NCBI GenBank assembly: GCA_050951925.1
Contig: JBMNJZ010000001.1
Location: 558,001-622,000, forward strand
DNA: 64,000 bases
From: UBA1046 sp012511325
Lineage (GTDB): Bacteria > Bacillota > Clostridia > Saccharofermentanales > DTU023
Direction of reading: 5' to 3'
Below are positions 35,412 through 44,459 of the stretch, piece by piece (the first letter of the stretch is position 1; every line of letters begins with the position of its first letter). The notes under the pieces were generated by a model. That model was not told the origin of the DNA. It saw only the letters and a program-made list of their open reading frames with translations, and ran no database searches. The position numbers and the translations under genes are program-made.

Positions 35412-36193
35412 AAAAGCGCGCTCCCTGGCTGAAGCTGATTATGGTGCTTACTTATTTGTTTTTGTTTGCGCCGATTATAGTCGTGATGGTTATGAGTTTT
35501 AATACTTCCCAGTACGGTACCTTGCCCTTTGTCTTTACAACCGGATGGTATCAGCGCTTGCTGTCAGGTGTCGGCCTGGGCAAGGCCACCTGGCTCTCGA
35601 TCTGGTTTTCGCTGCTGGTTACATTAGCCGGCAGCTTGGTTGGTATTCTGACCAGTCTGGGTCTGCGCAGAATGCCGGAGACTTGGGCCCGGCGTTTCAT
35701 CTCCTGGCTCAATCTGGCGGTTATTATTCCCTGGCTGGTACTGGGTATCGCGCTTCTGATGATCTTCAATTTCGTCGGCCTGGGCCGATCATATACGGGC
35801 ATGTTCCTGGGCAATTTTGTCTGTGTTTTGCCCTATGTAGTCATGCTGGTCTATCCCGCCCTGCTGGCCCTGGACAAAAACGTGGAATACGCGGCCAGAA
35901 CTTTGGGCGCCTCACCTCGTCGGACATTGGTGACGATTGTGCTGCCGGCACTGCTCCCGGCGATTTTGACCTCATCTCTGATGGCCTTTATGGTCTGCTT
36001 TAATAATTTTGTCATCCAATACTATCTGGCACCCTTTGGCATCAGGACCCTGCCTATGGAAATTTATAATCTGGTGCGAGTGGGCTATAAACCGGATATC
36101 AACGCCCTGGCTACGATCATGATTCTGGTCTCAGTTTCACTGGTTCTGCTGGTCAACAGATTGGGCTATGGCAGCAAAAAAGGATTTTTCTAA
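35408..36193 (+). CDS. potC: PotC-like ABC transporter permease
   Basis: The second permease, 261 residues, six hydrophobic segments, coupling loop AARTLGASPRRTLVTIVLPALLPAIL. It starts with GTG at 35408, overlapping potB by 4 bases, with GGGAGGAG upstream. Its partner ATPase gene is not next but one gene further on, after an isochorismatase-family gene. Confidence 0.92.
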   Translation: MKKRAPWLKLIMVLTYLFLFAPIIVVMVMSFNTSQYGTLPFVFTTGWYQRLLSGVGLGKATWLSIWFSLLVTLAGSLVGILTSLGLRRMPETWARRFISWLNLAVIIPWLVLGIALLMIFNFVGLGRSYTGMFLGNFVCVLPYVVMLVYPALLALDKNVEYAARTLGASPRRTLVTIVLPALLPAILTSSLMAFMVCFNNFVIQYYLAPFGIRTLPMEIYNLVRVGYKPDINALATIMILVSVSLVLLVNRLGYGSKKGFF

Positions 36194-36194
36194 T

Positions 36195-36731
36195 ATGAAG
36201 AGGGCCTTGCTGGTAATCGATATGCAACGCGTCTATGCGCCCGGCGGCGCCTGGCAGACACCGGGATTTGAGAGAGCTGCCGCCAATATCGCCGCGCTGT
36301 GTCCTCTATTTGAGCACAGATTATTTACTCGCCATTTGCCTTTTCCTGATCCGCCGGGCCGCTGGCAGGACTACAATGCCGCCTTCGCCTCAATTAATGA
36401 AGATTGGGAAGCAGCGCTTCTCATCCCGGATCTGGATCGTTTTGAATATTTGGATTTTCCTAAATATACTTATTCTGCTCTTGCCTCCGGCAGGCTTAAA
36501 TCATATCTGTTGACTGAAGACTTTGCTGAAATTCTGATTGCGGGAGTGCAAACCGAGTTTTGTGTTACGGCGACTTTATTGCAGGCGATTGATCTGGGGC
36601 TGCCGGTTACGCTGGTTCCTGATGCTTGCGCAGGTGCCTTGCCTTTATTCGGTGCCGCTCTGACTGCACTGGTCAGGCGCATGCCCTGTCAAGTTCAGCT
36701 AAAATATACAGAGGAATTATTGCATGGCTAG
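36195..36731 (+). CDS. Isochorismatase-family cysteine hydrolase
   Basis: A cytoplasmic hydrolase of 178 residues with the family triad Asp9 (LLVIDMQ), Lys90 (FPKYTYSA) and Cys123 (GVQTEFCVTAT). Members hydrolyse amides, carbamoyl amides such as ureidoacrylate or N-carbamoyl compounds, nicotinamide, or isochorismate. I chose ATG 36195, one base after the potC stop. It overlaps the potA start by 8 bases, so it is embedded in the transporter operon and probably acts on the imported compound (inference). Which amide it cleaves cannot be read from the sequence. Confidence 0.88.
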   Translation: MKRALLVIDMQRVYAPGGAWQTPGFERAAANIAALCPLFEHRLFTRHLPFPDPPGRWQDYNAAFASINEDWEAALLIPDLDRFEYLDFPKYTYSALASGRLKSYLLTEDFAEILIAGVQTEFCVTATLLQAIDLGLPVTLVPDACAGALPLFGAALTALVRRMPCQVQLKYTEELLHG

Positions 36732-37755
36732 TTTAGAGATCAGAAATGTCACTAAGAGTTTTGGTCCGAAAGTGGTGTTGAGGGATATCTCCTTCACAGC
36801 ACAGAGCGGGGAATTTCTGGCTCTGCTGGGTCCGTCCGGCTGCGGCAAGACGACTCTGCTCAAGATTATTTCCGGCATTGAGGAGCAAGACAGCGGCTCG
36901 GTCCTGATCTCTGACCGGGATATCAGCCAAGAGCCGATCGAAAAGCGCAATATCGGTCTGGTGTTTCAAAACTACGCTCTGTTTGAGCATATGAATGTGT
37001 TTGAGAATATTGCCTATTCTTTGCGGATGCGCAAAATCGCCAAAGCCGAGATTAAAAGCAGAGTATTGGAAGCTCTGGCGATAGTGCGCCTGGCCGGATA
37101 TGAACAAAGACCTACGACTGAGCTGTCGGGAGGCGAGCAGCAAAGGGTGGCCCTGGCCCGGGCCATTGTCTATCAGCCCGACATTCTGTTGCTCGATGAG
37201 CCGCTGTCAGCCCTGGATCGGAGGATCAGGGAACAGATGCAGGAAGAAGTATTGCGCATCCAGCGTGAAACAGGCATCACTACTGTCTTTGTCACGCATG
37301 ACCAGGGGGAGGCTCTGGCGATGGCCGATCGCATCCTGCTGATGAATCAAGGAGAAATCGTGGAAGATAACCTGCCGACAGAAGTCTATCTGCGCCCCGG
37401 ATCCCGATTCGCTGCGGAATTTGTGGGCAATTCCAATCTTCTGAACGGCGCTTATCAGGACGGATATGTCATCGGCGATGGTTTCAGGATTCCACTGGAA
37501 CAGACTTTCCCGAACGGGACCTCTTTGACTCTGATGATCAAAGAGGAGAATATTATTCTTTGTCCTGCCGGCGAAGGCATGGGAGAGGGCGTCGTCACCG
37601 AAATTCTCTTCCAGGGCACGACCATGAGAGTTACTCTGAGAAATAATGATATTGAGCTTAAGATCAGATTGCTGGCCCGGGAGGGGATGTCGATTGAAAG
37701 CGGTCAGACCCTGGGCTGGCGCGTACAGTTCGCTTCCGTTTTCCCGAATGATTGA
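36724..37755 (+). CDS. potA: PotA-like ABC transporter ATP-binding protein
   Basis: The ATPase of the Pot-type importer, 343 residues. Walker A GPSGCGKTT, signature LSGGEQQRVALARAI, Walker B ILLLDEPLSALDR, H-loop VFVTHDQGEALAMADR, and a C-terminal TOBE-type beta domain from about residue 240. The ATG lies inside the end of the hydrolase gene, with GAGGAATT upstream. It completes the importer made with the PotD, PotB and PotC homologues. Confidence 0.94.
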   Translation: MASLEIRNVTKSFGPKVVLRDISFTAQSGEFLALLGPSGCGKTTLLKIISGIEEQDSGSVLISDRDISQEPIEKRNIGLVFQNYALFEHMNVFENIAYSLRMRKIAKAEIKSRVLEALAIVRLAGYEQRPTTELSGGEQQRVALARAIVYQPDILLLDEPLSALDRRIREQMQEEVLRIQRETGITTVFVTHDQGEALAMADRILLMNQGEIVEDNLPTEVYLRPGSRFAAEFVGNSNLLNGAYQDGYVIGDGFRIPLEQTFPNGTSLTLMIKEENIILCPAGEGMGEGVVTEILFQGTTMRVTLRNNDIELKIRLLAREGMSIESGQTLGWRVQFASVFPND

Positions 37756-37777
37756 CCGCAGTTAGTGAGGAGAGTCT

Positions 37778-39985
37778 ATGTATAATATTTCCGCGGATCG
37801 TTTTTTCAATACCTGGAGCACCAAAAGCCCTGCGGTGCTGGAGTTTTTGCCGGCAAGATTTCTGGTCGTGCCGGGGGCTTACAGCTTCGCCACCGGAGAA
37901 TATACCGAATTTCCTTTTTCCGACCGCATCAAATTATATGAACATGATCATGAGGCCCGTTATCTGCGCCTGACCATGGAGCATGCGGGCACGGTTCTGC
38001 AGTTGCAGTATTGGAAGCAAGATCCCTGGACTGTACGGGGCAGGCTGGAAGTATTGGCATATGGCGAGTGGGGGCTGCGTTTTATGACCACTCTGGCTTT
38101 CGGCTTTGCCGACAAGGGCACAGTTCAAAGAACCAATGACGGTTTTGATCTGAGCTACCGCAGCTATCATTTCGGTGTCGCTTTCGCCGACAGGCCGGTC
38201 CGCGCCTGTCTGGCCCCAACCAGCTCCTATATGGGTCATGAGATGGAAAAAAATGGCTATTACGCTCCTTTTGCGGATGCTGCCGAGCCATTGTATCTCA
38301 ACACTACTTTTAATCTGGAAGAAACTCCGGTGCTCGATTTTGCTCTGGCCGTGACCAATCATCCGCGTACTGCCGCCGACAAAGCTGCCGCTGCCTTGCA
38401 ATTGTCAGAGACCGATTTAGCAGACATTAAGTCCAATCTTAATCAAGCCCTGGCCATGGAGGGCCGTTTTGCCGGTTGTGCCGCGGCCTTGCGCGACGTC
38501 ATGTCCTGGAATGCGATTGCTGACCATGTTAACAGCAGAGTCTTTACTTCGCTGACCCGTTTCTGGATCGATAAAAAATTCGGCGGCTGGTTTCTCTGGC
38601 TGGATGATGTCTTCTATCATGCCTTGATCTCAGCCTGGTCCGGCGACTGGCAGATGGCGGAGAACAATCTGAAAGCAGCGATGGGCAATGCGGTTCCGGC
38701 CGGCAATCTGGCCTGTCTGATGTCCGAATTTACCGAATGGGTTGATCGTTCCCAACCGCCGGTATTCAGCTTCATGGTCTGGAAATATTATCAGCTGACA
38801 CATGATCTAAACTTGCTGGCTCGGGTCTTTCCCACTTTGCTGGCGGCTCACGACTGGTGGTTCGCCAATCGCGACGGCAACGGCAACGGCGTGCTCGAGC
38901 TGGGCAGTTCCGCTCTTTGCGGCGACGGCCACTTCAAACAGACTAAGCTGGCCTGTAAAGATGAGGCTGCAATGGACAACAGTCCGATGTATGATCCGGC
39001 GGTCTTTGTGCCGCAGGCCGGCACCATGGACATGGAGGATATCGCGCTTAACAGCCTGCTGGTCCTGAATGCGGAAGCTCTGGCCAAGATCGCGGAAGTG
39101 CTGGGTCACTATGAGATCGCCGCCGATCTATTAGACAGGCGTGAGCGGCATAAAGAGAAGATCAATCAGCGCCTCTGGGACGAGGAGCGCGGGCTCTATG
39201 CCAACCGCCTCTGGAGCGGCGAGTTTGCCAGCCCGTCGCCCACCAGCTTTTATCCTCTGGCCGCAGGTATTCCGGATCGGGAGCGGGCCGATATTCTGAT
39301 TCGCCATATCTTTGACGAAGACGAATTCTGGACCAAGGCGCCTTTGCCCTCGATCTGGGCCAAGGATGAGGCCGTCCATGATGATGTCTACTGGCGCGGC
39401 CGCATGTGGCCGCCGCTGAATTTCTTTACCTATATTGGCCTGCAGCGCTATGGCTATGAGAAGGAAGCTCAGCTGCTGGCGGCCAGAAGCGCTGAAGTTT
39501 TTACCAATGCCTTCGATAATGAAAGAGCCTGTTATGAGAACTACAATACTTTCACCGCTGTCGGCAAAAGTGTCGATGCCGATCCTTTCTATGGCTGGGG
39601 CGCGCTCCTGCCTCTGATGTGGGTAATGAACTTTGTGGACAGCAGTGACGAAGGCCTCGACTTTGGCGCCGCCGACAATGAAGCGATGGAGCTAAGGCAG
39701 CTCAGAACTCATCAAGGAACTTTTGATCTGTCGCTGGGCGCCGTAACAGAGGTTCGTCTTAACGGCGAAACGGTCTTTGTCTCCAATGCCTCAGGCCGCT
39801 TCAGGGATTTCAAGATGCAGGACAATTATGCGTCTGTGATTGTGCCGGCGCAGCAATCTGATGTCTATGTGGATTTCCCGCAGCTGGAGCCTTTGCTGGT
39901 CAGGATTAACGGCGCGGAGACAGAAGCGGCCGGCAGGCTGCAATTAGCGGCCGGCGAAGAGCAGAATATTGAGCTCTGGTTCTGA
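37778..39985 (+). CDS. GH63-like (MGH1-type) glycoside hydrolase, cytoplasmic
   Basis: A 735-residue protein with an (alpha/alpha)6-barrel of the GH63/trehalase-like clan. Recognisable elements: MDNSPMYD near residue 390 (general-acid Asp region), VYWRGRMWPPLNF, and ENYNTFTAVG (base Glu region). An N-terminal beta domain precedes the barrel and a short beta domain follows it. There is no signal peptide, so it acts inside the cell, probably releasing glucose or a similar sugar from an imported glycoside (inference). It starts 22 bases after potA, with GAGGAGAG upstream, and a sugar kinase gene follows. Confidence 0.82.
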   Translation: MYNISADRFFNTWSTKSPAVLEFLPARFLVVPGAYSFATGEYTEFPFSDRIKLYEHDHEARYLRLTMEHAGTVLQLQYWKQDPWTVRGRLEVLAYGEWGLRFMTTLAFGFADKGTVQRTNDGFDLSYRSYHFGVAFADRPVRACLAPTSSYMGHEMEKNGYYAPFADAAEPLYLNTTFNLEETPVLDFALAVTNHPRTAADKAAAALQLSETDLADIKSNLNQALAMEGRFAGCAAALRDVMSWNAIADHVNSRVFTSLTRFWIDKKFGGWFLWLDDVFYHALISAWSGDWQMAENNLKAAMGNAVPAGNLACLMSEFTEWVDRSQPPVFSFMVWKYYQLTHDLNLLARVFPTLLAAHDWWFANRDGNGNGVLELGSSALCGDGHFKQTKLACKDEAAMDNSPMYDPAVFVPQAGTMDMEDIALNSLLVLNAEALAKIAEVLGHYEIAADLLDRRERHKEKINQRLWDEERGLYANRLWSGEFASPSPTSFYPLAAGIPDRERADILIRHIFDEDEFWTKAPLPSIWAKDEAVHDDVYWRGRMWPPLNFFTYIGLQRYGYEKEAQLLAARSAEVFTNAFDNERACYENYNTFTAVGKSVDADPFYGWGALLPLMWVMNFVDSSDEGLDFGAADNEAMELRQLRTHQGTFDLSLGAVTEVRLNGETVFVSNASGRFRDFKMQDNYASVIVPAQQSDVYVDFPQLEPLLVRINGAETEAAGRLQLAAGEEQNIELWF

Positions 39986-40093
39986 GTTTTTGCCTGTGAA
40001 ATTCGCATTTCGGCACCGGCATAACCTGAACAGTTTTATGACCTGGGTGACAAACAATTCGCTGTGTGCGGATTTCAGATAGGTGAGTAGATT

Positions 40094-41056
40094 ATGCGCA
40101 TTATTAATCTGGGATCTTTAAATCTGGACTATAGCTATCGCGTGCCGCGCTTTGTGCGTCCCGGCGAAACCATGGAGGCTGACAGCTTCTCACTCAAGGC
40201 CGGCGGCAAAGGCCTGAACCAATCCATCGCCGCCGCTAAAGCGGGGCTCGAGGTTTATCAGGCGGGATGTGTCGGAGCTGACAGCGCTCTGCTATTTGAG
40301 GAGCTGGAGCAAAACGGTGTAGATACTTCTTTGATTCGGATCGGCGCCGATGCTACCGGCCATGCCATTATCCAGGTCGCTGCCGGCGGAGAAAACAGTA
40401 TTCTGATCTACGGCGGCGCCAATCGGACTTTGACCTTGGAGTATATTGACAGCGTGCTGGCGCATTTTGCGCCCGGCGATGTCTTGCTGCTCCAAAATGA
40501 AATTAATCTCGTGCCGGAAATCATATGTGAGGCTCACCGCCGCGGGTTAAGGATTGCCTTCAATGCGGCGCCGCTGACTTCCGATGTCAGGACATACCCG
40601 CTGGATAAGCTGAGCTGGCTGATGGTAAATGAAGTGGAGGGCGAGGCTCTCACCGGCGAGACGGATCATCTCGCTATCATCAAAAAGCTGAAACTGGACT
40701 ATCCGCGGGCAATGCCGGTTTTGACCGTCGGCGCTGCCGGCGCTTTGACCGCGGATAGCGACAATATCTATACTCTGTCCGCCTATCCGCTGCAGCCGGT
40801 GGATACTACGGCGGCAGGCGATACTTTCAACGGTTATTTTCTCAGTGCGGTTCTGGCAGATTATTCATTGCCGGAGGCGCTGGCGCTCGGTACAGCCGCC
40901 GGCGCTCTCTGCGTGCTGAAACAGGGCGCGGCTGTATCAATTCCGCAGCGGGAGCAGGTGCTGGCTTTCCTGCGGGAGAATCCCCCCGCTGAACTGGCGG
41001 CTGAAATGATCCCGCTCCCAATCCGAGGTAAGGACGATGAAACGACAACAGACTGA
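40094..41056 (+). CDS. PfkB-family sugar kinase (ribokinase-like)
   Basis: A cytoplasmic carbohydrate kinase of 320 residues. The N-terminal signature GGKGLNQSIAAAKAG and the C-terminal signature DTTAAGDTFNGYF with catalytic Asp243 are intact; it resembles ribokinase more than fructokinase. It would phosphorylate the sugar freed by the upstream glycosidase or imported by another route. Its 3' end overlaps the next small gene by 20 bases. Confidence 0.9.
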   Translation: MRIINLGSLNLDYSYRVPRFVRPGETMEADSFSLKAGGKGLNQSIAAAKAGLEVYQAGCVGADSALLFEELEQNGVDTSLIRIGADATGHAIIQVAAGGENSILIYGGANRTLTLEYIDSVLAHFAPGDVLLLQNEINLVPEIICEAHRRGLRIAFNAAPLTSDVRTYPLDKLSWLMVNEVEGEALTGETDHLAIIKKLKLDYPRAMPVLTVGAAGALTADSDNIYTLSAYPLQPVDTTAAGDTFNGYFLSAVLADYSLPEALALGTAAGALCVLKQGAAVSIPQREQVLAFLRENPPAELAAEMIPLPIRGKDDETTTD

Positions 41057-41204
41057 ATCAGCAACACTCAAAATCAGATTGCTCCGGCTGGCTATCCTGG
41101 CTCTGGCTATTGTTGGCATCATAATAGGCGTCAAGCGCCAGGAAGTAAGAACAGTGTTTAGCAAAGCAATCCGCATTTGCCTGGAATGCATTGGCCTGGG
41201 TTAA
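41037..41204 (+). CDS. CD1871A-family CXXC mini-protein (55 aa)
   Basis: A 55-residue protein: basic N-terminus, one membrane segment (LAILALAIVGIIIGV), then VFSKAIRICLECIGLG with the CLEC motif (CxxC) at the very end. This matches the small CD1871A-type family, which is usually encoded next to a membrane 4Fe-4S protein, as here. ATG 41037 has AGGTAAGGA upstream and overlaps the sugar-kinase gene. The CXXC could bind metal or take part in redox transfer to the neighbouring iron-sulfur protein (inference). No function has been shown that I know of. Confidence 0.85.
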   Translation: MKRQQTESATLKIRLLRLAILALAIVGIIIGVKRQEVRTVFSKAIRICLECIGLG

Positions 41205-41215
41205 GGAGTCTGCCG

Positions 41216-42133
41216 ATGGCTAAGAAAAAGCGCAATAAGAAACTTAAGAAAAGACATCTGATCCAAGCAGTGGGCGCTCTGGCTCTGAACGGACAGCTCA
41301 GCGGCTTTGTGACAGGCAATATCTACACCGGCGCCGGCAAACAAATCTGTCTGCCGGTTCTTAACTGCTACTCTTGTCCGGGGGCGCTGACTTCCTGCCC
41401 TATCGGCTCCTTGCAGGCTGTCGCCAATCATCCCGGCTTTAGTTTCAGTTACTATATCATGGGTCTGATCGCCTTATTCGGCATTGTGGCCGGGAGATTT
41501 TACTGCGGCTGGCTATGCCCCTTCGGTTTCCTGCAAGATCTATTGGCCAAAATCAACAAAGAAAAGCTTCAAGTCAAAGCCAAATATGACCGACCCCTGC
41601 GTTACCTGAAATATATTATCCTGGTGTTCCTGGTTTTGCTCTTGCCGGCGGTGCTGACCAATTCCTACGGGATCGGCTCGCCTCTGTTTTGTAAATATAT
41701 TTGCCCGTCCGGCACGCTGGGAGCCGGTTTGCCGCTCCTCCTGCTGACGCCTGCTCTGCGGCCTAATGTAGGGGTGCTCCTGGCCTGGAAAGTTCTCCTG
41801 GCGCTGGCTGTCATCATGGTCTGTCTGTATATAACACGCGCTTTCTGTCGCTATGTCTGTCCTCTGGGGGCACTGCTCGGTTTGCTGCAAATGGCAGGTT
41901 TCTATCGTTTTTCTTACGATAAGGCCAGCTGCATTTCCTGCCAACAGTGCGCAAAGGTTTGCCCGATGGGAATTGATCCGATGGCAACGCCGAACAGTCC
42001 GGAATGTATCCGTTGCCGCGACTGTCTGCATGTCTGTCCGACCGCTGCGCTGACCAGCAGTCTGGCGGGCAAGGCTTTGCCTGCGGAGATCTTGTCTGCG
42101 CGCAGGAAGCCGGGTCAGTCCGACCCGGTCTGA
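41216..42133 (+). CDS. Membrane-bound 4Fe-4S binding protein (NapH/YccM-like)
   Basis: A 305-residue membrane protein with about five hydrophobic segments and many cysteine clusters: CYSCPGALTSCPIG, CGWLCPFGFLQD, CKYICPSG, CRYVCPLGALLG, then two ferredoxin-type sets CISCQQCAKVCP and CIRCRDCLHVCP. It resembles NapH/RnfC-associated polyferredoxins that pass electrons across the membrane. ATG 41216 has AAGGAG 6 bases upstream. It follows the CXXC mini-protein by 11 bases; the pair recurs in Clostridia. The electron donor and acceptor are unknown. Confidence 0.88.
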   Translation: MAKKKRNKKLKKRHLIQAVGALALNGQLSGFVTGNIYTGAGKQICLPVLNCYSCPGALTSCPIGSLQAVANHPGFSFSYYIMGLIALFGIVAGRFYCGWLCPFGFLQDLLAKINKEKLQVKAKYDRPLRYLKYIILVFLVLLLPAVLTNSYGIGSPLFCKYICPSGTLGAGLPLLLLTPALRPNVGVLLAWKVLLALAVIMVCLYITRAFCRYVCPLGALLGLLQMAGFYRFSYDKASCISCQQCAKVCPMGIDPMATPNSPECIRCRDCLHVCPTAALTSSLAGKALPAEILSARRKPGQSDPV

Positions 42134-42223
42134 TGCTTCCCCGAGACCGGAGATACCGGCCGCGTTTCGCAGGCGCCTTCGCAAATGGATCCGCAAAGTC
42201 CGCAAATGGGTTATGCCCGGTTA

Positions 42224-42252
42224 TTGCTGAAATCTTGCTCTGACTATATAAT
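42224..42252 (+). promoter_or_regulatory. Candidate sigma-A promoter upstream of the EF-G-like gene
   Basis: TTGCTG (42224-42229), 17 bases, TATAAT (42247-42252), about 78 bases before the start codon. Confidence 0.55.
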
Positions 42253-42329
42253 ATTATTCGCATGTTTAATCGGGGAAGTATTCAGCGACCCCTTTTTGAC
42301 AATATTTTAGACATTACTGGGGGTTAGCG

Positions 42330-44411
42330 ATGAGACAATATCAAGCGGCGGATATCAGAAATATTGCACTGGCGGGACACGGCGGAGCCGGCAAGACAGC
42401 CTTTGTCGAAGCGGCTTTGCAGGCGGTCGGTGTTGTTGACCGCATGGGGCGCAGTGACGATGGAACTGCGGCCATGGACTTTGATGCCGAGGAAATGCGC
42501 CGCGGCATGACGATCAATCTGTCCTATGCCGCAATCGAGTGGAAAGATAAGAAGATCAATCTGCTTGATACGCCGGGGGATTTTGATTTCCTCGGTGAGC
42601 AGATACAGGGCTTCAGGGTCAGCGATGCTGTTCTGATTGTTATGAGCGGCAAGGATGGGTTAGCTGTCGGCGCGGAGAAAGCAGTCCGTCAGGCTAATAA
42701 ACAGAAGCGCCCGGTAAGCTTTTTTGTCAACCGGCTGGATGAGCCCCATGCCAGTTTTGACCAGACTCTGGCCGCGTTGCAGGAAGCTTACGGCAGTAAA
42801 GTAGTTCCTTTGGCTCTGCCCATAGTTGAAGGTGAGAATGTACTCGGTCTGGTCGACGTTATCGGTCGGCAGGCTTTTAAATTCGCTGCCAAGGGCAAAA
42901 TGGAAAAGATGAATGTGCCCGCTGCTTTAGCCGATCGGATGGAGGAATACTATGACCAGCTTCAGGAACAGATCGCGGAATGCGATGAAGACCTGATGCT
43001 GAAATATTTCGAGGGCGAACCCTTTACACAGGAAGAGCAAAACTATGGTTTGCGCCAGGCCATCCTGACCGGCTCCATCTGGCCTGTATTCGGCGGAGCC
43101 GCGCAGAGCAATCTGGGCGTAACTTTTGCTTTGGACGCTATTGCCGACTATCTGCCATCACCGCTGGATACACCCCCTGTATTGAGTTCATTCCATGGTG
43201 AAGAGCAAGAGATCGCCATCGATCCGGACAGTAATCTGGCAGCGTATATCTTTAAGACGATTGTGGATCCTTTTGTCGGGAAAATCTCTTTATTTAAGGT
43301 CTATCAGGGAGTATTCCCCGGCACAGGCACAATCTACAACAGCTCTAAGGAACTGGATGAGCGCGTCAACGGTCTGTCCTACCTAATCGGCAAGAAACAG
43401 GTTCCGGCTGATAGCGGCATTGTGGCCGGCGATATCGGCTCTGTTACCAAATTAGGCGACAGTACAACCAACGATACTTTGTGCGAGCGCAGCCATAAAG
43501 TGCAGATCGTGCCCCCCGTGATGCCTCGCGCTTCTTTGACTTTAGCAATTTCTCCTGTCAATAAAGGCGAAGAGGACAAGATTGTTCAGGGTCTGACCCG
43601 TCTGGCTGACGAGGATACCGTCTTTACCATTGAGAACAATCCGGAGACCAAACAGCTGCTTTTGTCCGGTCTGGGCGAAATACAGTTGGACGTGCTGACC
43701 AATAAGCTCAAGAACAAATATAATGTGGAGTCGGTTCTGGAGGAGCCGCGGGTGGCTTATCGCGAAACGATCCGTAAGCAGGTCAGAGTGCAGGGACGCC
43801 ATAAGAAACAGACCGGCGGGCACGGCCAGTTCGGAGATGTCTGGATTGTCTTTGAGCCCAGTGAAGCCGACGGGCTTGTGTTCGAGGAGCAGATTGTCGG
43901 CGGAGTTGTGCCGAAAGGTTATTTCCCCGCCGTAGAAAAGGGACTGCTGGAAGCGATCGAAGAGGGACCTCTGGCCAATTATCCGGTCGTGGGCCTCAAA
44001 GCTACTTTGGTCGATGGTTCTTACCATGCCGTTGACTCCAATGAAATGTCATTTAAGTTGGCGGCCCGGTTGGCTTACAGGGCCGGTATGCCGCAGGCCA
44101 ATCCGGTTCTGCTCGAGCCGATCAGCAAACTGTCAGTCCATATCCCTGATGATTATCTGGGCGATGTTATGGGCGATATGAACAAGCGCCGCGGGCGCAT
44201 TTTGGGCATTAATCCCGATTCCGAAGAACTGGGCTATCAGATTGTCGAGGCAGAGGCTCCGACTTCGGAGATACTGCGTTACTCGACCGATCTCAAATCC
44301 ATGACACAGGGTCGGGGCTGGTACAATATCGAATTCGCTCGTTATGAGCAGGCTCCTCAGCCTGTAGCCGATAAGGTTATAGCCGAGGCGCAGCGCGACG
44401 AAGAAGAGTAA
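42330..44411 (+). CDS. EF-G-like translational GTPase
   Basis: A five-domain GTPase of 693 residues related to elongation factor G. The P-loop is GHGGAGKT instead of GHIDHGKT; the G2 region is RRGMTI, G3 is DTPGDFDF (not DTPGHVDF), and G4 is VNRLDE (not NKMD). Domain IV/V text such as KKQTGGHGQFGDVWI and RRGRILGI is present. These changes mark the EF-G-like paralogue group (sometimes called FusA2 or EF-G2) and not the main FusA. The role of this group is uncertain. The main fusA is not in this window. The gene has its own promoter-like element. Confidence 0.88.
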   Translation: MRQYQAADIRNIALAGHGGAGKTAFVEAALQAVGVVDRMGRSDDGTAAMDFDAEEMRRGMTINLSYAAIEWKDKKINLLDTPGDFDFLGEQIQGFRVSDAVLIVMSGKDGLAVGAEKAVRQANKQKRPVSFFVNRLDEPHASFDQTLAALQEAYGSKVVPLALPIVEGENVLGLVDVIGRQAFKFAAKGKMEKMNVPAALADRMEEYYDQLQEQIAECDEDLMLKYFEGEPFTQEEQNYGLRQAILTGSIWPVFGGAAQSNLGVTFALDAIADYLPSPLDTPPVLSSFHGEEQEIAIDPDSNLAAYIFKTIVDPFVGKISLFKVYQGVFPGTGTIYNSSKELDERVNGLSYLIGKKQVPADSGIVAGDIGSVTKLGDSTTNDTLCERSHKVQIVPPVMPRASLTLAISPVNKGEEDKIVQGLTRLADEDTVFTIENNPETKQLLLSGLGEIQLDVLTNKLKNKYNVESVLEEPRVAYRETIRKQVRVQGRHKKQTGGHGQFGDVWIVFEPSEADGLVFEEQIVGGVVPKGYFPAVEKGLLEAIEEGPLANYPVVGLKATLVDGSYHAVDSNEMSFKLAARLAYRAGMPQANPVLLEPISKLSVHIPDDYLGDVMGDMNKRRGRILGINPDSEELGYQIVEAEAPTSEILRYSTDLKSMTQGRGWYNIEFARYEQAPQPVADKVIAEAQRDEEE

Positions 44412-44459
44412 TGCCGGGCTACAAGCCGGGATTACTAATTTGCTTTATAAGGAGTTTGA

